Positions 59,853 to 64,000 of a stretch of DNA of 64,000 nt are shown here, in pieces. The stretch's first letter is position 1; every line of letters starts with the position of its first letter. This DNA is from NCEH01 sp043195135 (GTDB lineage: Bacteria > Pseudomonadota > Alphaproteobacteria > Rhizobiales > Xanthobacteraceae). Made by a program: the position numbers and the translations under genes. The stretch is taken from assembly GCF_043195135.1 (NCBI RefSeq), contig NZ_JBAFWP010000004.1; one strand, 5' to 3'. Below the pieces are notes generated by a model, which was given only the letters and a program-made list of their open reading frames with translations, searched no databases and was not told the DNA's origin.

Positions 59853-60446
59853 TTACATTGACGAAAAAATCTTTAATTTCAGTTATTTGGCTGACGTACA
59901 GTTATTCCAGCCCACAAACTCGCCCGACTGCGCGCTCCGGGGAACTTTGGGATGGCGCGAGACCGACCGCATTCCGGTACCGTCGATCGGGAGCGCCGGT
60001 CGGTGCGACGTAGCCAGCGTGAAGATCCTCCCTGCCCTTGCGTGCAAACGATGAATAAAAATGGCAGGTGCCGGGCGGCTGTCGATGCGGGTCATGCAAT
60101 CACTCCGCAGTGAGAGGCGAGCGCGGCTGAAAGACCGAAAGTCCAAGGGAATGAATCGCCCATTGGCAATCTGTGGCAACTTTCGGTTCACCCAGCTCTA
60201 TTTTGGCGCCCCTCGCGGGACTGCACGATTGTGAGTCGGCACGCTGCGGGCCGCTCGGTCGAGGACAACGGCATCCATGGGAACGCCACATCGTCGGCGC
60301 GGCACCCGTCGGGTGCGTGGCCGGCTGTTTTCCGCAATGAGCCCGCGGCCGGACGTCCGCAACGGGTCCGTAGAACCGGCGAACACGTAACCCCGGACCG
60401 GGACTCCACCAGGTGCTCCGACAGGGCGCCAAACTTGCGACGGAGC
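59853..60446. other. Gene-free, relatively AT-rich stretch between tRNA-Thr and the HerA-type gene
   Basis: About 590 bp. The first ~100 bp after the tRNA (ATTGACGAAAAAATCTTTAA and following) is clearly more AT-rich than the core genome here. No integrase, IS or second copy of the tRNA 3' end is visible in the window. The composition change fits an island boundary but does not prove one. Confidence 0.45.
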
Positions 60447-63400
60447 TCACCCCTTACGCGCCAGGCAATCTCGTGCGGCTTTGACCACTTCCGCGGCCGT
60501 CGGCGGATTGGCCGGGTGCCAGGAGAGGCACAAGGGGGTGCGGATCTTCACCGGCCGTCGCAGCCCTTCGGTTGAGAAATAGAACACGCCGCGTTCCAGT
60601 TTAGCGAGGTCGTCGGCCGCACCACCCTTGGCCGCCATGAGCTCGCGCGTCGCCTCGATGGTCACCGGCGCGCTCATGCGGCCATAGATATGCGTCGTGC
60701 AGTTGGAGACGATGCCGCTGTCGATCCCCCGGGGCAGCTGGGTTGCGAACACCATTCCCAGCCCGTACTTGCGGGCTTGCGCTGCCAACGACCTGGTACT
60801 CGCCTTGCAAGCAGTGGACGCCTGCGATGGCGCGAAGTTTTGCGCCTCGTCCAGAACATAGAGACGCCCGGTGGTGCTGGGATTCTGCTTGACCCAAGTG
60901 AAGAGCGCCATTTGCAGCTGATTCACAAAGGCCTGGCGTGCAGCGTCGGTGGCGAGGCCGGCAAGATTGACGACGGAAATGCGGGTGCGCGCCGGGTCCG
61001 GTCCGTGGAACAGCAAGGCGGGATCGAGCCGCGCGCCACTGGAGCGCAGCAGGGGATTGGTATCGACAGCGGCGCGGAGCTGGTCGGCCATCGCCTGCGC
61101 CAGTTTCTCGGCGCTGCTGATTTCACTTATGCCGTCCGGCAGGTCGGAGAGCAGGGCGATGAAATCCTTCAATTCCTGCCCGCCATTCAAAGCGAACCGC
61201 CGCAGGGCGCCCGCAAGTACGCCTTGCTTCAGCTTCGCCTTTTGGCCGCCGCCAACCACATAGGGCTCCAGCGTGGCACGCGCCATCTCCACCGCTTGGC
61301 TGCGCTCGTCCTCGCTCTCGCTGTCGCGCCCCTCGCCGATGGCGGAAAAGTCCGGCAATAGCGCGAGGGAGAGAGGATTGCCGCTGGAAACACCGGGAGT
61401 CCAAATTACCACGTCGGCTTTTTCGTGATAGCGCGCCGCGTGCTCGATATCCTCCTTGGTAAAGTCCGCGGGGACCACGGGCCATGGCACGCCCATGCGG
61501 GCAAGATCGTTATTGACGTCAAGCACGATGGCAGGAATGCCCAGCAGAGCCGCTTCCTCAACCAGGCGCCGGAGCAGCACCGTCTTGCCGGAGCCGGAGC
61601 CGGCGAATGCCGCCACGTGCCGGTTGAGCAGTTCCGCCGCGAGGCCGACAGGCTCGTTGGCGCCTTCACCTCCCACACGATGCCCGAGGATGATGCGATG
61701 CTGCGGTGCGGGCGGGAGTCCCGAAGGCCCCGGACCAGAGGGCGTCTCTGGCGCCGGGGGCGCGTGTGATACCGGCGGCTGGGGATCGGGGCTGGGAGTC
61801 ACGAGAAACGGAGGCGGACACAAGCCTGCCGCCTTGAACAGGGGCACATCGAACAGCGGCTTGCGTTGCCGTAGCCATTGAGAGAAATCGGGATGGCCGC
61901 TGAGGCCGCGCAGCGCCAGGAAAGCCCGCAGGTCGTCATCCACCGGGCGAATGAAGCGGCCGCCGGCGCCGAGGAATTCAGTGGTGAGCTGCCGCGACTT
62001 TGGCCCCTGCGGTGGATCTGATGCGCGCAGCAAGAACAGGTGGCGGGCGGCGAGCCCCGAGCTGATTCCGGAATCGGTGATGGCGGCGGCGATACGCGAC
62101 TGGAATGCACGATCGTTGGCATGGGCGAGCACACGGAAGCAATAATGGTGCTCCACATCCCCTTTGGCATGGAAAGTGAAGCTCAGCCGGCCGTGAAGCG
62201 AAGGGCGTTTCTGGATCGTTTCGAATTGCACTGTCCCGGACACGGTGTCGGGCAGATCGAGCTGCCGTTCGAAATGTTGGAGCGCCTCGGCGAACAAGGC
62301 CCGTAAATCTTCCTCGCGGCTTTCATCCAAAAGACCCTTCACATCCGCCGCCTGGCGGGCCTGGGCATAGAGAGCGTCGAGCTCGGCGGGCAGCGATCCG
62401 ACGGGCTCTGGCGCGCCGCCGAAGCGGATGAGTTCCGTCACCTCCCGATCGCGAACGCATTTGAGCTGATGGCGCTCGCACGCCCGCAGAAGCTCGCGAG
62501 GTGTCAGCCCCGTCGCGTCGACGAAGGCCTCCGGCCGAAACGGCCAAGTCGGATACAATGGCGCAAATCCCGCCTCCCGATAGGCCGTTGCGAGCCGCGC
62601 CGCGATGAGGGCAGCCGCGGGCGCTCGGTGTGGCAGACCGGGCAGCGCCAGGGGATCGAGGAAGCGATGGGTCACCGCAACCGTCGATCCGTCGCGCAGG
62701 ATCTGCCAGGTTGCTTCAAGGCAGGAGACGACAACAACGGCCCGGCACTTCACATCATAGAGGTCCATAAGGCCTTGGCGCAGCTGCTCCACAATGGAGG
62801 CTGTCTCGGCGGCCTCCTGCATGCTTTCCTCCGCGCGGGCGCGGGCGTTGGCCGCGGAGACAATGGCATCGATCTGGTCCACGCCAATGAGCGTCGGGCC
62901 GACGAGACTCATGAGCCAGGACAACCCCTTCACCACCAAGATCGGCGCATTGCTGCCCTTGAAGCCGAGCGACCGCAGGTCCTGCGGATCGAGCGGCACG
63001 CCCTGAAGCCAGGAATGGGCGATGCTCTGCTGATCAAGGTCGTCGGACGTCAGGAGAATGAGAGCGGTCACCACGTCCCTATGACGGATGGTCTCCTGCG
63101 GGTAGCTCTTCCCCAAGGCCTTGAGGAAGAGCTTCACCAGCTCCGCCATGAGTTCACCCGACCCGTTCTGGTGGCTGGCGGCAAGGGCGCCAACGCGATC
63201 GGCGATTCCGAGATGCTCGGCGATCTTCAAGATGAGCCCATCGTACTGGGTCATCCCGTCGCCACGCTTCACCTGCAGCGAGTTGACGAAACCTAGCGCC
63301 ACCGAAGACCAGAAGTCCTTGACCCCCACGAGGTCCAGGAGCACGAACCAGCCGCCCCGCTGCCAGACCTTCTGGCGCAAACGTCCGATGAGATGGGTCT

Positions 63401-63650
63401 TGCCATGGCCCGCCGGCCCGACCACCACATAGCCGCGCGGCTCGGGGCTTGGCTCCGGATCGCGCGTCGTTTTGTCGAAATAGGTGAGAATTTCCCCCAG
63501 GCAATCGGCATGAAGGTCGGACACCTCATAGGGCACGTCGCGCCAGATGCTTTTCAGGTTGCGGGTGGATTCAAAGTCGACGGCGCGGAATGCCTCGAGG
63601 GCGGTCGGCTGGGTCTCTGGCTGCGATCGTGGGGTCATTTCGGAATCCAC
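60447..63650 (-). CDS. Tandem ATPase: N-terminal AAA/STAND-like plus C-terminal HerA/FtsK-type
   Basis: This ~1067-residue protein starts at GTG 63650, or at ATG 63638, which overlaps the preceding stop by 4 bases and is attractive. The first P-loop module has Walker A VVGPAGHGKTHLIG (residues 77-90) and a Walker B-like LIGVDQID near 254-261. A middle region (~470-610) of unknown fold and a Pro-rich linker follow. The second module is HerA-like: AFAGSGSGKTVLLRRL (681-696), Walker B RLYVLDEAQNFAP (929-941) and FATQLPRGID. HerA-type ATPases often work in DNA translocation or anti-phage systems. Function here is unknown; location beside a tRNA supports an accessory or defence role. Confidence 0.85.
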   Translation of the reverse strand: MDSEMTPRSQPETQPTALEAFRAVDFESTRNLKSIWRDVPYEVSDLHADCLGEILTYFDKTTRDPEPSPEPRGYVVVGPAGHGKTHLIGRLRQKVWQRGGWFVLLDLVGVKDFWSSVALGFVNSLQVKRGDGMTQYDGLILKIAEHLGIADRVGALAASHQNGSGELMAELVKLFLKALGKSYPQETIRHRDVVTALILLTSDDLDQQSIAHSWLQGVPLDPQDLRSLGFKGSNAPILVVKGLSWLMSLVGPTLIGVDQIDAIVSAANARARAEESMQEAAETASIVEQLRQGLMDLYDVKCRAVVVVSCLEATWQILRDGSTVAVTHRFLDPLALPGLPHRAPAAALIAARLATAYREAGFAPLYPTWPFRPEAFVDATGLTPRELLRACERHQLKCVRDREVTELIRFGGAPEPVGSLPAELDALYAQARQAADVKGLLDESREEDLRALFAEALQHFERQLDLPDTVSGTVQFETIQKRPSLHGRLSFTFHAKGDVEHHYCFRVLAHANDRAFQSRIAAAITDSGISSGLAARHLFLLRASDPPQGPKSRQLTTEFLGAGGRFIRPVDDDLRAFLALRGLSGHPDFSQWLRQRKPLFDVPLFKAAGLCPPPFLVTPSPDPQPPVSHAPPAPETPSGPGPSGLPPAPQHRIILGHRVGGEGANEPVGLAAELLNRHVAAFAGSGSGKTVLLRRLVEEAALLGIPAIVLDVNNDLARMGVPWPVVPADFTKEDIEHAARYHEKADVVIWTPGVSSGNPLSLALLPDFSAIGEGRDSESEDERSQAVEMARATLEPYVVGGGQKAKLKQGVLAGALRRFALNGGQELKDFIALLSDLPDGISEISSAEKLAQAMADQLRAAVDTNPLLRSSGARLDPALLFHGPDPARTRISVVNLAGLATDAARQAFVNQLQMALFTWVKQNPSTTGRLYVLDEAQNFAPSQASTACKASTRSLAAQARKYGLGMVFATQLPRGIDSGIVSNCTTHIYGRMSAPVTIEATRELMAAKGGAADDLAKLERGVFYFSTEGLRRPVKIRTPLCLSWHPANPPTAAEVVKAARDCLARKG

Positions 63651-64000
63651 AGCATGTGGCGAGGCTCTCCCGCGATGGAAAGAGCGGCATCACGATCAGC
63701 GCCGCTGAGGGCCGCGCTGTTGTCCATCCGATACAGAATGGCGTTGCCTTCGCGCTGCATCGCGATCAGTGCGGCGTCGAGCGTCGCGCGGGGCACATCG
63801 GCCAGGCACGGGCGCAGGTCCGCAAGCAGGACACGGACATTGAGGCTCCCGCCGGTCACCGCGAGATAGGTGTCGCGGATGCGTTTCGGCAAGCCTTCGG
63901 GCGAAACGGGGGGCAGTTCGGGGGTGGGTTCCGGCGGCGCGGGCGATACCATCAGGTCTGCGAGCACCTTGCCCTGCCCCTCGATGAATGCATGGAGCCG
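63635..64000 (-). CDS. Partner gene of the HerA-type ATPase (5' end outside window)
   Basis: The frame is open to the right edge (RLHAFIEGQGKVLADLMV precedes the first candidate starts), so the gene begins beyond the window; 121 C-terminal codons are visible. A Pro-rich linker is followed by a ~75-residue winged-helix-like domain (DTYLAVTGGSLNVRVLLADL; VPRATLDAALIAMQREGNAI) ending AALSIAGEPRHMLWIP. The stop overlaps the ATPase start region, so the two genes are co-transcribed. I do not recognise the family. Confidence 0.7.
   Translation of the reverse strand, partial: RLHAFIEGQGKVLADLMVSPAPPEPTPELPPVSPEGLPKRIRDTYLAVTGGSLNVRVLLADLRPCLADVPRATLDAALIAMQREGNAILYRMDNSAALSGADRDAALSIAGEPRHMLWIPK

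Noticed and set aside
59853..60446. Small genes in the gap after tRNA-Thr
   Set aside because: Open frames of 60-120 codons exist on both strands but have no consistent ribosome sites, no recognisable motifs and overlap each other.
60447..63650. Conjugative coupling protein or DNA-translocation gene of an integrative element
   Set aside because: No relaxase, type IV secretion or integrase gene is visible, and the N-terminal second NTPase is not typical of coupling proteins. It remains possible depending on sequence beyond the window.

Overview
This window is GC-rich DNA with strong G/C bias at third codon positions. It looks like chromosomal sequence from an alphaproteobacterium of the Hyphomicrobiales (Rhizobiales). 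The evidence is a rhizobial-type flagellar cluster (motB-motC-fliK, motE between flgI and flgH, an FtcR/Rem-type regulator, a cheZ next to a cheY) and the conserved Rhizobiales housekeeping order maf-yacG / LMW phosphatase - UPF0262 - hisD - DUF2948 - murA. A member of the Xanthobacteraceae (Azorhizobium / Xanthobacter / Ancylobacter type) is my best guess, but this is inference.

Layout. Positions 1-2038: the end of a sensor histidine kinase. 2299-9974: chemotaxis operon on the minus strand (MCP, then cheA-cheW-cheY-cheB-cheR with four-base overlaps). 9992-14765: minus-strand flagellar genes (flgF, fliI, a broken flgE, a fliR tail, a FliJ-like gene, a rod-binding FlgJ-like gene, a FlgN-like gene and one unknown). 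15010-27082: a long plus-strand flagellar operon (motA, fliM, unknown, fliN, fliG, flhB, unknown, flgB, flgC, fliE, flgG, flgA, flgI, motE, flgH, fliL, fliP). 28043-32400: a second MCP, ftcR/rem, and divergent cheY / cheZ. 32517-41263: minus-strand fliF, FliH-like, motB, motC, fliK, and a frameshifted lytic transglycosylase. 41590-42633: one flagellin. 42980-47618: an apparent five-gene operon (periplasmic molybdopterin-fold protein, histidine kinase, receiver, receiver-EAL, receiver-winged helix). 47895-59452: metabolism and housekeeping, including a likely polyamine-degradation aminotransferase / aldehyde dehydrogenase pair. 59777-59852: tRNA-Thr(CGU). 60447 to the end: a large tandem-ATPase HerA-type protein and the start of a partner, which look like an accessory island beside the tRNA.

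Main observations. (1) flgE is cut off after about 185 codons and runs, out of frame, straight into the last ~38 codons of fliR. In rhizobia the genes between these two are flgK, flgL, flaF, flbT, flgD, fliQ and flhA, and none of them is in this window. A deletion or an assembly collapse of that block is the simplest reading, and a true deletion should abolish flagellation. (2) A near-identical 17-bp element, made of two TTGC half-sites 11 bp apart, lies upstream of flagellin and between cheY and cheZ. A closely related copy precedes fliF, and weaker ones precede flgF and flgE. It is a candidate operator for the OmpR-family regulator encoded here (FtcR/Rem). (3) The kinase / receiver / EAL / winged-helix operon next to flagellin carries a periplasmic molybdopterin-fold protein with no cofactor-ligand cysteine, suggesting a sensory partner. 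(4) The HerA-type ATPase beside tRNA-Thr is a candidate defence module that continues beyond the window.
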